Part shown: piece after piece, positions 34,379 through 45,888 of the stretch
Layout of the letters: each line of letters starts with the position of its first letter
Position numbering within the stretch: the first letter of the stretch is position 1
From: Adenophora triphylla var. japonica
Taxonomy: Eukaryota; Streptophyta; Magnoliopsida; Asterales; Campanulaceae
DNA: 64,000 bases
Assembly (NCBI GenBank): GCA_022495995.1
Contig: JAFEMH010000737.1
Location: 79,501-143,500, forward strand
Direction: 5' to 3'
Program-made: the position numbers and the translations under genes
The notes under the pieces: model-generated
The model's input: the letters and a program-made list of their open reading frames with translations, nothing else
What the model was told of the DNA's origin: nothing
Databases searched by the model: none

Positions 34379-34989
34379 CTGACAAACATTAAAGGAAGAA
34401 AAAAAGAGTAATTTGAAGGTTATACTCGAGAACACTTATGAGTATTTAAAGGGGTGTATTCAGTAACTAATATTAAGGGGAATGGACTTAGTCTTTATTA
34501 AGTCCAAGTGCTTGTTTTGGAGGGAAAATGGTGGGTGTGCTGAAGTGCTTTGCACTTCAGCCTTTATTTAGTTATAAACTTCACCAAAATTTGGACATTC
34601 ATTTTGGGACAAAAGTTTTAGAAATTTGAACATTCATTTAGGGACAGAGGGAGTAGTAAAGAAGAGCGCAGTGGAATTTCTTTGCGGCCTCACAGACTCC
34701 AAAAGGAAAATGAGAGGGCTAGAGTTTATGGACAACTTGCAATGATATTCAACTCTTTCATACATCAGATATAAGTTTCCTTTGTAATAATTTGTACAGA
34801 ATCGAAGGGCATTGTTGGTCTCAAAGGTGGCAACAAGGGTGAAAAACAGATAGAGGGGGAATAATGTTACATGAAATTTTTTTCGCCCTCTTTTGAAATC
34901 TGAACCTCTAGGTTTACAAAACCGCTTGCAGTTGATAAGAGACTGTAAGTTGAGTTGTAAAATGCACAACGGAATATTTAAAGTTATAA
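34379..34989. other. Spacer with Stowaway-like fragment
   Basis: Around 34585-34655, GGACATTCATTTTGGGACA and GGGACAGAGGGAGTA resemble the right end of a Stowaway element. A matching left end was not found. The rest has no recognisable gene and may include the outer part of the adjacent LTR. Confidence 0.4.
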
Positions 34990-36331
34990 AGCGGTTTTAG
35001 AGGTGCGGTTTTGCAATGCGGTTTTCAGTGCAGTTCTTAAAACTGAAAAGAGAGGTTATGACAATAGTTAACTGCAAACACAATTCACAATAATGGATAA
35101 CTATAATTAAGATAAAACGGAGATAGAGATAAATAATTAGTAATAACAATAAATAAAAATGCAGAAATAAAGAACAAAATATTTGGAGTGGTTCAATCGA
35201 TAAACGATCTACGTCCACTACCAAGATGGTTAGTCTTGGATTTTTTAAGAGTTAGATTTTATATTGAGTATGAGAGAGATTACAAGTTACAAAGTATTCA
35301 AACTCAGATCTAAAATCTATTCTATGAAGATCAAATCCTAGACTATAACCAGTGTATCTCAAATGAATAATCTATGTGATTAAACAAGTGAGGTGTGTGT
35401 GTGTTTACAAGATCAAGACTCTTTAGATCTATGAGATGGAGAGCACGATGATTCTTGATGGTGTTAAGGCTTGATTTCTGGGCTGGGATATATTTCTTGA
35501 AGTAGAAGATGAAGATTCAAAGGACTAAGAATTTTCTGGGCAGAGCTTCAGCTTCTATGAACTCACAGCAAATCAATTTCTCAAGCAATCTTCAAATGGT
35601 CAAGATTGGGGGTATTTATACCCAAGTATCAAGGATATAGCCGTTGGACACAGCTATTGCAAGGACTGTACTGATGTTTTCCCATTGGTCCACTGATAAC
35701 TACTTTTATCCTTTGAGTACCAGCCGAGCGGTGCGAGGTAAAGGCGATCGAGCTCAGCAAATTTGCAAATAAGGTAGTTAGGACACCTGTCATCTTTTCA
35801 AGATCCTTGCAGATCTTCTCTGACATTGAATCACGTGACAAGATTTGGTGGTTGACTTTTGTCATTGCTGACGTGGATTCCAACGTTCAAATGTGGTTCA
35901 CTTAAAGTCTTCAATCATTGGATGCGGTCTGGTGTAAAGCGGTTGAGAATTTGCGGTTGGTTACACCAGTGAGGTTCCATCAGTGCGGTTGGAACTACAT
36001 AGCATATGCGGTTAACATCAAAGCGGTTGCACTGAGATTGTCAAAGAGTGGTTTCAGACAAAGGATTTCCACAAAGCAGTTGCTAGGAGCGGTTTGCTTA
36101 GTGCGGTTTTGATGAAGTGGTCCGAACCTCTTGAACTGCAACCTCATATCCAATGACTCTTGTGCCAGTCTTCAAGCCTAATTTATTCTATTCTATAAAA
36201 TGGACTTAGCTAAAAAATTGAAGTCTAAGCTTCATTACATATGGACCTAAAGTCCTTAAAATAGAGAGGAGGTTATGGTATCAATCAAATCTTAAGCTAA
36301 TCTAGGAGGGTTAAAATATGCATACCCAACA
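34990..36331 (-). repeat. SIRE-like copia 3' LTR (left edge uncertain)
   Basis: On the minus strand a polypurine tract AAATAGGGGGGGGCT (about 36332-36346) is followed by TGTTGGGTATGCAT, a typical LTR start. The body contains many copies of GCGGTT (plus-strand reading), seven of them between 35925 and 36115. The other end was not located because there is no partner LTR in the window. Lineage is suggested by the start sequence and the neighbouring ORF. Confidence 0.6.
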
Positions 36332-36346
36332 AGCCCCCCCCTATTT

Positions 36347-36867
36347 GATTGATTCCATTACCTACTACAGCAAAATCAAACATTGTACTTGGTAAAAATA
36401 TGTCCATAAAAATTAACATGGTAAGTCATGTCCCATGTCAATGCACACACTAGCTTAAGCTATATATTTCTATACTATTTGAAAGATTGAAAACTTACAA
36501 CTTGAAAAGTATAGAAATGCATTCAGTGCACTTGAAAATTATGAGTTTAAGTTTAAAGTGCGGTTTAAACTGAACTTTTAACCTTCATTTCAAAAATATG
36601 ATTTTAAGTTAGAAAATATTTGAATGAGGTTATAAACCATAAGCGGTTTCATTGTTCTACAAACAAGCAGTTTGATATGAACAAAGTTTTGAAACCAGTG
36701 ATGCATTTTTCATTACTACCATTGCAGTTACATGTTACATTGGTAGAAAGCAAAATACAAGGTTACAAAAAGAAACAAAAGAGGTTGGACAAAAATACAA
36801 GGAGTGCGGTCCAACAAAACAAGAAGAGTTCAGCAAAGGGAAGAAAAGTTACAAGGAAAGAGCGGTC
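36347..36867. other. Spacer between coiled-coil ORF and LTR
   Basis: AT-rich sequence without a gene; it carries scattered GCGGTT hexamers like those in the LTR and ORF. It would be the 3' untranslated region of the SIRE-like element. Confidence 0.5.
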
Positions 36868-38081
36868 CTAATGCTGACGAGGATGCTGATGATTCGGTTG
36901 CTGAGAAGACTGATGGCGTGGTTGATTGACTTCTTGGTTTGGCACACGCGGTCCGGATGGCCTGAATGCTGAGATTTCACCACGAAGGGTTCTTCTCAAC
37001 GTCCTGACTTCTTTAGTTGATCTCCCAAGAGTTGTCTCAACTGCCCTAAGTGCGGTTACTGATTGTGCAGTGGTAGCATTATTTTCATCAACAGCTCTAG
37101 TATTAGCAGCAACACTCTCCTTGATTTCATCAGATTGAAGTTCAATGGAGGAGTTGAGAGTGTTGTAGAAAGTATGGATCTCCCCCTGAATTGCTGCAAT
37201 CTGGTTAGAGATGGCTTCTTGAATGGGCTCAAGATCTGCAGTCACCTTCAGAGAGGTCTTCAGTTCAGTGAGTTGGGAGGTCAGCTTGGAGTTGAATCCT
37301 TCTTTTAGGTTCTCAAACCTGTCACTGACCTCTTCATTAAAGGCTTTAATCTGAGCCTTGAGACTGTCTCTCACAATGTTTAAGTTAACATTGAAGCTTC
37401 CTTTGAGGGAGTCCCAAATTTCGAGAGGATATCAAGCTTCCATAGCATCAAGGGCGGTTTGGATTGGGACTGATTATCATGGTTGAGTATGCACTTTGCA
37501 TCGATCGAAATAGTTGTCATGAAAGTTTCAAATATAGTATTGGTAGTGTTGATGAAGATGTCAGAGAGTTGAGTGAGCATCTCTTTGAGCTGAGTCTTCG
37601 AAACAGCATCACCAAGAGATTGGAGGACTCCGCTTGCCAGATCTTCCTTGAAGCCTTGAAAACATGCTTCAGCTGCGGTTTTAACAGTTACAGCGGTTTG
37701 GTTTGAGGAACTACTCTCCCCATTAATGGCATCAATCAATTGAGATTTCAAGATGGCCATTTCAGTGGTTTGAGAATCCATTTTGGCATGCAAGGAGCGG
37801 TTGGAGGCTTCTAGTGAGGAGTTGGAAGCTGCCAACGCAAGGTTGGATTCAGTCAGTTTTAGCATATGGCCTTGGTTGTCAATGAGCTGGGATTGGATGA
37901 GTTGAAGGGTGGAAAGGATTTGGCAGTAATCTGAAGGAGGGGCGGTTGAAGTGGAAGGAATATGGGTAAAGAAGGGAGGCGGTTGAGAATCGCTGGTAGG
38001 AGCGATTTGAACAATGGATGGAGTTTGAGTGGGAAGGGTAGGTTGAGGTAGTTGGGTATAAAGGGTTTGGAATATATGGGT
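36868..38081 (-). pseudogene. Coiled-coil ORF next to the SIRE-like LTR
   Basis: On the minus strand a Pro/Ser-rich N-terminal part (38081-37880) leads into long heptad-like segments. These are SNLALAASNSSLEASNRSLH (37860-37800), then QLKEMLTQLSDIFINTTN, and after a frameshift near 37400, SLKAQIKAFNEEVSDRFENL and later AVETTLGRSTKEVRTLRRTL. A Gln/Pro/His-rich tail ends at 36868. No enzymatic motif is visible. Its position just upstream of the polypurine tract and 3' LTR matches the envelope-like third ORF of SIRE/Maximus elements, but a lineage-specific gag-like or LARD protein is possible. It is truncated upstream by the Tekay-like fragment and E2. Confidence 0.5.
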
Positions 38082-38132
38082 TGTGGGCTCCTCCCAACTC
38101 CCGAGACCTATAAACTCATGTCCCAGGATGGA
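38082..38132 (-). repeat. 51-bp terminal fragment of the Tekay-like LTR
   Basis: This matches the first bases of the solo LTR at 55849 onward (TGTGGGCWCCTCCCAACTCCC, ACCTATAAA, CCAGGATGGA) with a few substitutions. E2 begins directly after it at 38133. The remainder of this LTR is not found beyond E2's other end. Confidence 0.75.
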
Positions 38133-40004
38133 TGTGATGTACCCGATTTTTTTGAAATCAAACGGAGTCGCAACGCCATTTTTGTTTTAAGGGCCAAAAC
38201 TTTGAAAAATGCCCGAAATAAGAGATTTGGGTTCGGAGGTCACGTTACACGCCGGGAAGGACGTTAGTGTGCACCCGGAATGCCTCGTAAAACGAGTCTT
38301 CCAAACATTCAAAATCATTTGTTTGTGTGTGTGTGTGTGTGTGTGTTACTTTGGCCAAAATAAGTTGAAACTGAGGAAAGTAAAAATTGGGAATTCTTTA
38401 TTAGACTTTGGACAGATCCCATGATTTTTGGGTTGAGATTTGGTACTCAAAAGATTTTTGGAAGTTGGAAACCATTTATGCCAGAATGAAGAAGGCAGTG
38501 GACACTTGATTTTGAAATGGACTTTAAGGCTTGAAAACTCCAGAATATGGGAAAAGTCTGAGAATGAAAAATGTTCAAAACACCTTAAATAAGGTTTCTG
38601 TAAAAGAACTTTTCATTTTGGAGATGATTTGAGGACCCAAAACCTTCTGGAAATCTCAGATGTGAAATTTGGACTTCCAGAGACTGATGAACTGACCTTT
38701 AAAAGAAAATTTGAAAAATGGAGTTTTACTCACGTAAAAAATAAAATACAAATATGTTTGGAAATCTATGGATGTTTTATACAAAAAGTATTTTGTAGTC
38801 AACACCAAATTCCAAGTTTATCTGTGTCCAAAAATTTAGACAATGTACTGAGGTCTTAGAAAATTGCTACTGGACAGCAACTTCTCAAGAAGGAAAATGT
38901 GATTTTAAAGGGGGTTTTGCATCCATGCTTATCCCCATTTCCCTAGGTTTTGATTAGTAGTCACTAAAAATTTTAGTGGTGATCTACTATATCAAACCAT
39001 CCTTGGGGTACATTAGGACTTAAGCATTTCATTTGCTTGGGAAGGGGAATTTTGTAGAGATGAAATTAAAGAGAAAAATCAACTAGAGATTTAAAATGTG
39101 GACCATTTGAGATGGTCATTGATGAAGATGAACTTCAAGATGACCATCTTAGGTCAAGATTTAAGTTAAACTAGACATAAAGTAAATCAAAGTAAGAAGA
39201 ACAAGATGAACAAGAAGTTAAAAGGGAGTTTTAGGGTTTAGAGAAGGAGGGCTTTACCAATGGTTACACCCTATTTTCCTAGGCTTGGAATTTGACTTGA
39301 GGAGTATCAAGATTTGGTGTTTGACTTGAGGAGTATCAAGATTTGGTGTTTGGATTTGTGTTTGGGTGGATTCAAGGCTTGAATGTGTTTAGGGTTTGAT
39401 GATAGAGTTGGTCAAAGAGAAAACAAGTAGATAACACTTAAGTCCTCTATGTTTTCTCTCTAATCCTCCTCCTAAGGGGTGATTTGAGCTTGGATTGGTG
39501 TATGTATGAGAGTATGTATGAGAGTGTTTTGAAAGTATTTTGAGTGAGTGGGGTTTGGGAAAGATTGAAGAGAAAATGGTGGCAATTCTAGTGAATTCCC
39601 ACTGTTTTCTCCCTATTTTTTGCCAGAATACAGCTTCTATGAGCCAATTGTGTTGTGTAAACTGAGAGAGGAGGGTTTAATTTATAGGCCACTGGAAATG
39701 TCAAACATGTCCGCGCGGATTGGGTTGTAAACGTGCACTGTTCATTAAATGCAGCTCCAGGCTTTGGACAGGAAGAATAAAATTCAAAAATCCAGCAGTT
39801 TATGTTTTTCAACTTGCCCAATTCGGATTTTTCCAATTTCTTTTGCTTTTTGAGATTCTTTTGTAGGTTTAACCTTAAATAACAATGCCCATTTTGCCCT
39901 TGCTTTGTTAGAAATGTTAGGGATGTTAGGAATTGTTAGGAATGTTATAACTTTCGTTAATTTTCTAACGAAAATACAAACAAGCTCAAATTGGAGCACT
40001 TACA
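38133..40004 (-). repeat. E2 3' LTR
   Basis: It is 1872 bp, longer than its partner; a short tandem duplication of TTGAGGAGTATCAAGATTTG lies near 39297-39350. It contains TATA (minus CTATAAAT, 39687-39680), palindrome TCCGCGCGGA (39710-39719) and a (GT)n tract near 38328. The end reads ..GTACATCACA, differing from E1's ..CATTCATCACA. It is more diverged from its partner than the E1 LTRs are from each other. Confidence 0.92.
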
Positions 40005-41380
40005 GTAGCCCCTCGGCGACGGCGCTTTCGAAGGAAGCGGGGTCGTCGATAAGAGTAATGCTCCATATTTGGCAGGATGATCAAGTGATCGAGTGGCTGA
40101 ACCTATTTAATAGGCTACCTACGTATCCTTAGGAGGAATCAAGTCAGTCGTAGTTCGGGTCTTTGACCCTGGAGATGATGGCGTTTTAGGTGCCTCGAAC
40201 CTGATGAGCAAGTTCTGCGGTCAGTTCTTTGGAAAGAAACTCTGCTTTGGGGATAAGAGATGACCATTTTCGGTCGGATGGCTGAAATTGTATATCCGCT
40301 CTATGGGATAGGAATGACCATTTTTGGTCTATGGCCGAAATTGTATATCCGCTGGAGGGATAGGAATGACCATTTTCGGTCGGATGGGCTGAAATTGTAT
40401 ATCCGCTCCGCCGGGGATAGGAATGACCATTTTGGTCGATGGGTGAACCTAATGATAGGCTACCTACGTATCCTTAAGAGGAATCAAGCCAGTCGTAGTT
40501 CGGGTCTTCCGACCATCTTCAGATGTTGACCCTAGAGTGACTGGTTTAGGATGTCAACCTGGCGAGCGAGCTCTGCAGTCGTTTATTGAAAGAAACTCTG
40601 CTGGGGATGACCATTTTGGTCTGATGGCTAGAGTTGTATATCCGCTCTGCTGGGGATAGGGATGACCATTTTCGGTCGGATGGCTGAACCTAATGATAGG
40701 CTACCTACGTATCCTTAAGAGGAATCAAGCCAGTCGTAGTTCGGGTTTTTCGACTATCTTGGGAAGTCGACCCTGAGGTGACTATTTTTAGGATGTCAAC
40801 CTATGACTTGACTATTTTGGGGAAGTCGCCCTATGATTTTGACTATTTTTGGGAAGTCGCCCTATGATTTGACTATTTTAGGGAAGTCGCCCTATGGTTT
40901 GACTATTTTGAGGAAGTCGCCCTATGGTTTGACTATTTTGGGGAAGTCGCCCTATGGTTTGACTATTTTGGGGAAGTCGCCCTATGGTTTGACTATTTTG
41001 GGGAAGTCGCCCTATGGTTTGACTATTTTGGGGAAGTCGCCCTATAATTTGACTATTTTGGGGAAGTCGCCCTATGGTTTGACTATTTTTGGGGAAGTCG
41101 CCCTATGGTTTGACTATTTTGGGGAAGTCGCCCTATGACTTGACTATTTTGGGGAAGTCGCCCTGGTAATGATTTTGGTTTGTCGAATTAGGGGATGATT
41201 GCGATTTATCGCTTTCCTCGTGTTGTGTGTGATAGCGTTTTAGGTGCCTCAAACCTTAATGATGGCGTCTTAGGTGCCTTGAACCTTCATGATGGCGTCT
41301 TAGGTGCCTCGAACCTTGGAGATGGCGTCTTAGGTGCCTCGAACCTTGATTTGAAATGATTTCCCTTTGATGGTTTGGGA
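40005..41380 (-). repeat. E2 3' repeats I: 60-, 30- and 28-bp modules
   Basis: From left to right there are several copies of a roughly 60-bp unit around GACCATTTTCGGTCGGATGG (40260-40690). Then comes a near-perfect 30-bp tandem repeat, GACTATTTTGGGGAAGTCGC plus CCTATGGTTT (about 40797-41165, 11-12 copies), and four copies of GGCGTCTTAGGTGCCTCGAA (41225-41350). The last module and the TAGGCTACCTACGTATCC module are also in E1's 3' region. Confidence 0.9.
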
Positions 41381-42720
41381 TAGATGGTCTATTGGTGGAC
41401 TTCATTTGAAGGGATCGGTCTTATGTTCATTTCGAGGAAATGGATGATAATGGGAAAAGAAACGGGATTAGTTAACTTATTTGAGGATTTTGTTAGCCTT
41501 TGTTGGAGTTTAGTAATGGGGACTTAGTTCGGGGTATGATTCTAAGTCGAGGTTTAGTTCGGGAGTATGAACTCTAAATGGGGACTTAGTTCAGAGTATG
41601 ATTCTAAGTCGAGGTTTAGTTCGGGAGTATGAACCTAAATGGGGACTTAGTTCAGGGAGTATTAGATTCTAAGTCGAGGTTTTGTTCGGGAGTATGAACC
41701 TAAATGGGGACCTAGTTCGGGAGTATGATCTAAGTAGGTTTAGTTCGGAGTATGAACCTAAATGGTAGGCTACCTAGTATCGAGTATGAATCTAAGTCGG
41801 GGTTTAGTTCATGAACCTAAATGGGGACTAGTTCGGGAGTATGATCTAAGTCGGGGACCTTGTTGAGTATTTGGGGAGTTCGTACTTTTGGGAAGTCGCC
41901 CTTGAAGATTTGACTATTTTTGGGAAGTCACCCTAATATTTGATGATAATGTTCATTTAGAAAAGTAGTTGACTAAGATATGCTTCATACCTATCTTTGT
42001 CTTACTGTAGCTACTTAGGAAGGACGAGGCTGGCGATGTTGATGAAGAGTTGTTAGGTTGGTTCGTGCGGTTCTCGCCGACGATTTCTTGTCTTTGGAGG
42101 CATTTTGACTGAAGGGGAGTTTGGTTGAGTGCATCTTCTTTGGTGATCGTCAACCTTGTAGAAGTTGTTGAGCTTGTCTTCACATTGGGACTTCTTGCTT
42201 TTAGAACTTGGTGTCTCTGACCGATTTTCATTTGAGAACTTGGCGTCTCTGACCGATCTGCATTTTGAGAACTTGGCATTCCTGACCGAATTATATTTGA
42301 GAAATTAACGTCTCTGACCGTATTGTATTTGAGAACTTGGCGTCACGGCCGTATTGTATTTGGAGAACTTGGCGTCCACGGCCAGGTTGCATTTTGAGAA
42401 CTTGGCATCTCTGACCTATTTTCATTTGAGAACTTGGCGTCTCTGTCCGTACTGTATTTGAGAACTTGGCGTCTCTGACCGAACTGTATTTGAAAACTTA
42501 GCGTCTCTGACCGATTTGTAGACACTGGAGGTGATCTGCACATGTTTTGCCCGGAATCATCTCTTGCCGAAAAGGGGCATTTGATTTCTTGCGATTTTGT
42601 TGAAACCATTGATTTTGGACTTTGGTAAATATCTTCCTTGTTGAGGGTAAGTCTCAATAGCGAAGGAGAATGGTCTTTCACGTTCGAATCCCTGCATTGG
42701 TTAGTAGAGAGGAAGATGTA
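41381..42720 (-). repeat. E2 3' repeats II: about 58- and 32-bp modules
   Basis: A repeat of about 58 bp around GTTCGGGAGTATGAACCTAA and GGGGACTTAGTTC fills 41490-41870. A second of about 30-32 bp, GAGAACTTGGCGTCTCTGAC plus a variable CGNNNTGTATTT, fills 42190-42510. These are different sequences from the E1 72-bp unit, showing rapid turnover of the region. No gene. Confidence 0.85.
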
Positions 42721-45700
42721 TATATGACATTCATGATGACAGATGCATGCATAGAATCAGAATGATTATGACAGTATCACTGCATATGTTCGCGAGATAA
42801 TGCATTTACTTGCTTTCGAAGATGCACTTAGCCTAAGCTTTTTGCAGGGAAATTATGATTTATGATCTTCAATCACTTAGGATTTTTCCTATTGATTCAA
42901 GTTTTGTGCATGCTACATGAGCCCTTGGGATATTTTTGTGGGGATGCATGGTGATGCGAGGGGACGCATTAGGATGTATGTGTACGGAAGCTGTTTGGAA
43001 CAGATTTTGAGCAATTTGGGGGAGGTGAGAGCCTTCGATCGCGATTTAAACAGTGGTTGTTGATGAGGTTTTGTTAATAGTATCACATGGACCTCAATTT
43101 TGATGAGATTGGATTCGGATCCGGGTCTTGTTTGGAATTTTCCCTCTCAATTTTGGTCATTTGAAGGCGTCTTGACGGGCTCTAGGGCACGTTGATATGA
43201 GTGAAACTTCTTTCATTTGGGTGAGCCATGACTTTGGCCGAAACCTTGTTCGGAGAATGATTTGATGAAATTGCTAATGCGGGTGAAACCCGGATCTTAG
43301 ATTCCGATGCTACGGGAAGGCTGCTATGTACCAAGTTGAAGGCTGAAAATCTAGTTGTTGATGTGACTAGACCTTTCTTGTGACTTGATAAAATTCGGGT
43401 CCAAGGACACAACTTGACAAAGCCCGGATCCTATTAAAGCGAGGAAAGATCCCTTCTTTGGCAAAGCCTCGTGAAGAATGCGAGCAGCAAAGTCCAGATT
43501 TTGAAGAAGCGACTCGGCGAAGCCCCAATCTTATAACCTCGTTGTCATTAGCGAGTCCCAACTGATTGGTAATGCAAATCAATCCCTGAAAATAATCGAC
43601 AAAGATCGAATCTATCTCGTAGTGAAAAACCCAATGTGGACCCAAAGATGACTATAGAAGCCCCAGCTTGAAGAGCTGATACAGGAGAACCGCTTAGCAA
43701 GCCCCAGCGTGAAGAAATTCAGAGCAGTCTTACTATAGACAGAGTCGTCATGTGACCAGGGAGGCACCCATCTTTTCAGACCTTAGTCAACCAGTTACTG
43801 GACAAGACTCGGAAATGCTTACGTGCAGGGGCATATCTTTTGAAAGGTGGGAATGTCTCCCGAATTTGTGTATGCACACTCGCTTTAGGTTTGACTCTTT
43901 TGAGAGAGTATAAGCATCACAAGGTGTGGAAAAGTGTATGGAAGCCCCTGCTGACAGAAAGACAGTGTTTGACTCTATTTTCCTATGATATAGAAAGAGA
44001 AGACTTGTCGAGACACTTGAAAACTTGTCTTATTCATGACGATCACAAGGTTGCTTAAAACCCTTTGTTAATGTTCGGGTTATTCAACTCCTAAATCTGA
44101 TATGAACAAATATTTTGATTAATCACAAGGAGAAAATCAGCGATATCGAGAACCAAGCTCGGAAGAACGGAAAGTGTATAGGGACGATCCTTGATGAGAC
44201 CGGATTTTTTTTTTTGAGATTTGTTTGTGATTTCGACCGGACCATTTCTGGTTGCCTACGTTCCCTCCATTATGAAGAGCTCAGGTTGCCGTAGTTCGGG
44301 CTTATCCCGAAGGAAAAGAGAATGAGTGTGAAAATTCAAGACTTTGAGGTTCTTTGGAATTTGAAGATTTGGAGGATTGAATAACATATCCCCTTAGAGT
44401 GTCCATGAAAGACACGGATGTGAAGCCCCAGTGGGGCGTCCACGGCAAGTGTTTGTGGAGTAGAAATGAATTATGCTCACATGAAATGTCAAATGAATCA
44501 AATTTGAATTTGCACAATCTTTGATTGATGATTTCGAATCAAGATGAATTAGATTCCAATTTAAGCAAGCAATGAAGCATTAATTTGATTTACGATGAAA
44601 TTGCTATCCGATAGGAATTGCAGCTGGGTTTCCGGGCTTCGATCGGCCATCGGGTAATTTTGGAAGTTATGACCTCTTAAAGTGAGAGGTCGGCTGGGCC
44701 TTTTGCTGACTGAACCTCTAAAAATGAGAGGTTGGCTTGCAGGGATGTGTTTGGGAAATCTACGGCGGGGAAGATTGATTGCCTCTAAGAATGAGAGGTC
44801 AAATTTTGACTTTGGCCAAAGGCGAGGGTAATGGGAGTATCCTCTAAAATCGAGAGGATGGCTTGGGATTGATTTAAGGTAATGGTGAGAGGAAATCCAA
44901 GCTATCGACAACTTTTTGCGATCTTGCGAGAATTCAGGCTCCTTTTTTATCATTGGAGAGCTTCTTGAGAAGTCGGGGATTTTTACTGAATTGTGAGGAT
45001 CGACAATCCTTCTTTTTTTTTTTTTTTGACTTGGAAAGCTTCCTGAGGAGTTGAGGACTATCTTTGTCCTTCCTTCATGGCTTGAGATATTTTGCGCATC
45101 GCCGACTCTCGAAGTTAACTTCTTGGGCTTGCTTGGACTTCTCTCAGTAAGGAGCAAAAATAATGGCTAAACCGGGTTTCAAAACACGCCGATCTTGAAA
45201 TGAAAGGGTAGTGTTTAGTGAGGGTGAGGTAATGGCTTTCCTATGGGTGAAAGGTTTCAACCGCAATCCCTACTGGATGACCTAAACGAGATTAAGTCTT
45301 CGTTGTTTGCTTAAGCTTTAAATGAGAAAAGATCCATGCAAATTCATCGAGCAACGAGAGGATGATGATGAAAGGGATGTGAGCATATGAGATGCAAGAT
45401 GGGGAGTTGGTAAGCCCCAATTTGGGAAAGATATCAATTGATTTTCTCACTCCGATTAATTTAAATATTAATCATTTCAAAGAGTTAGTGGTTGAGCAGC
45501 ACAAGTGATCATCTAGGATAAAACCATTTCAATTAAGTGTAACGTGGGTGTGCAAGTGATGTCTCGAGTCTAGCAAGAAAAGAAGAAAGACTTATATATA
45601 TATAAATTTTAAATGATAGTTAAGCTATCTTTCCACAACATTCGAGGTGGACAAAACCGACAAGTGTCCAAGATGGACTTAGGTGAAAGAAAAATACTAG

Positions 45701-45888
45701 AACCTACGAAGGTTGACTATTTTAGAGATAGGTAGCCCCTAGTCTAGCCGCTCTTTGCTGTTGGACCATGCATCTATTCTTCGACGCTGGAGACGGGAGC
45801 TATCGCAGGTCTTCCCATCCGGACTTCTTTGTCAGCTTCTTCCTCAATCCAACCATTTTCCTTGCCTGTGATGACTGGTTCATTGACC
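42721..45888 (-). other. E2 region between gag and repeats, where pol would be expected
   Basis: About 3.2 kb without recognisable enzyme motifs. Open stretches such as 44561-45157 (minus, 198 codons) are built partly on repeats and have no domain. A set of four hairpins lies at 44671-44858. A T-rich tract is at about 45011-45029. Repeated AAGCCCCAG phrases occur near 43655-43705. I see nothing that encodes protease, reverse transcriptase, RNase H or integrase. Confidence 0.7.
44671..44858. other. Four-hairpin array with constant 7-nt loops
   Basis: Hairpins are at 44671-44691, 44713-44733, 44782-44798 and 44840-44858. Each has the stem core CCTCT/AGAGG and exactly seven loop bases. The base pair next to the core is A-T, A-T, G-T and T-A in the four copies, and the next outer pair is G-C or A-T in the first two, so stem positions change together. 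Spacing is 42-67 bases. Confidence 0.6.

Noticed and set aside
44561..45157. 198-codon minus-strand frame in E2
   Set aside because: It is partly built on the hairpin repeats and lacks any known domain; no sign of a conserved protein.
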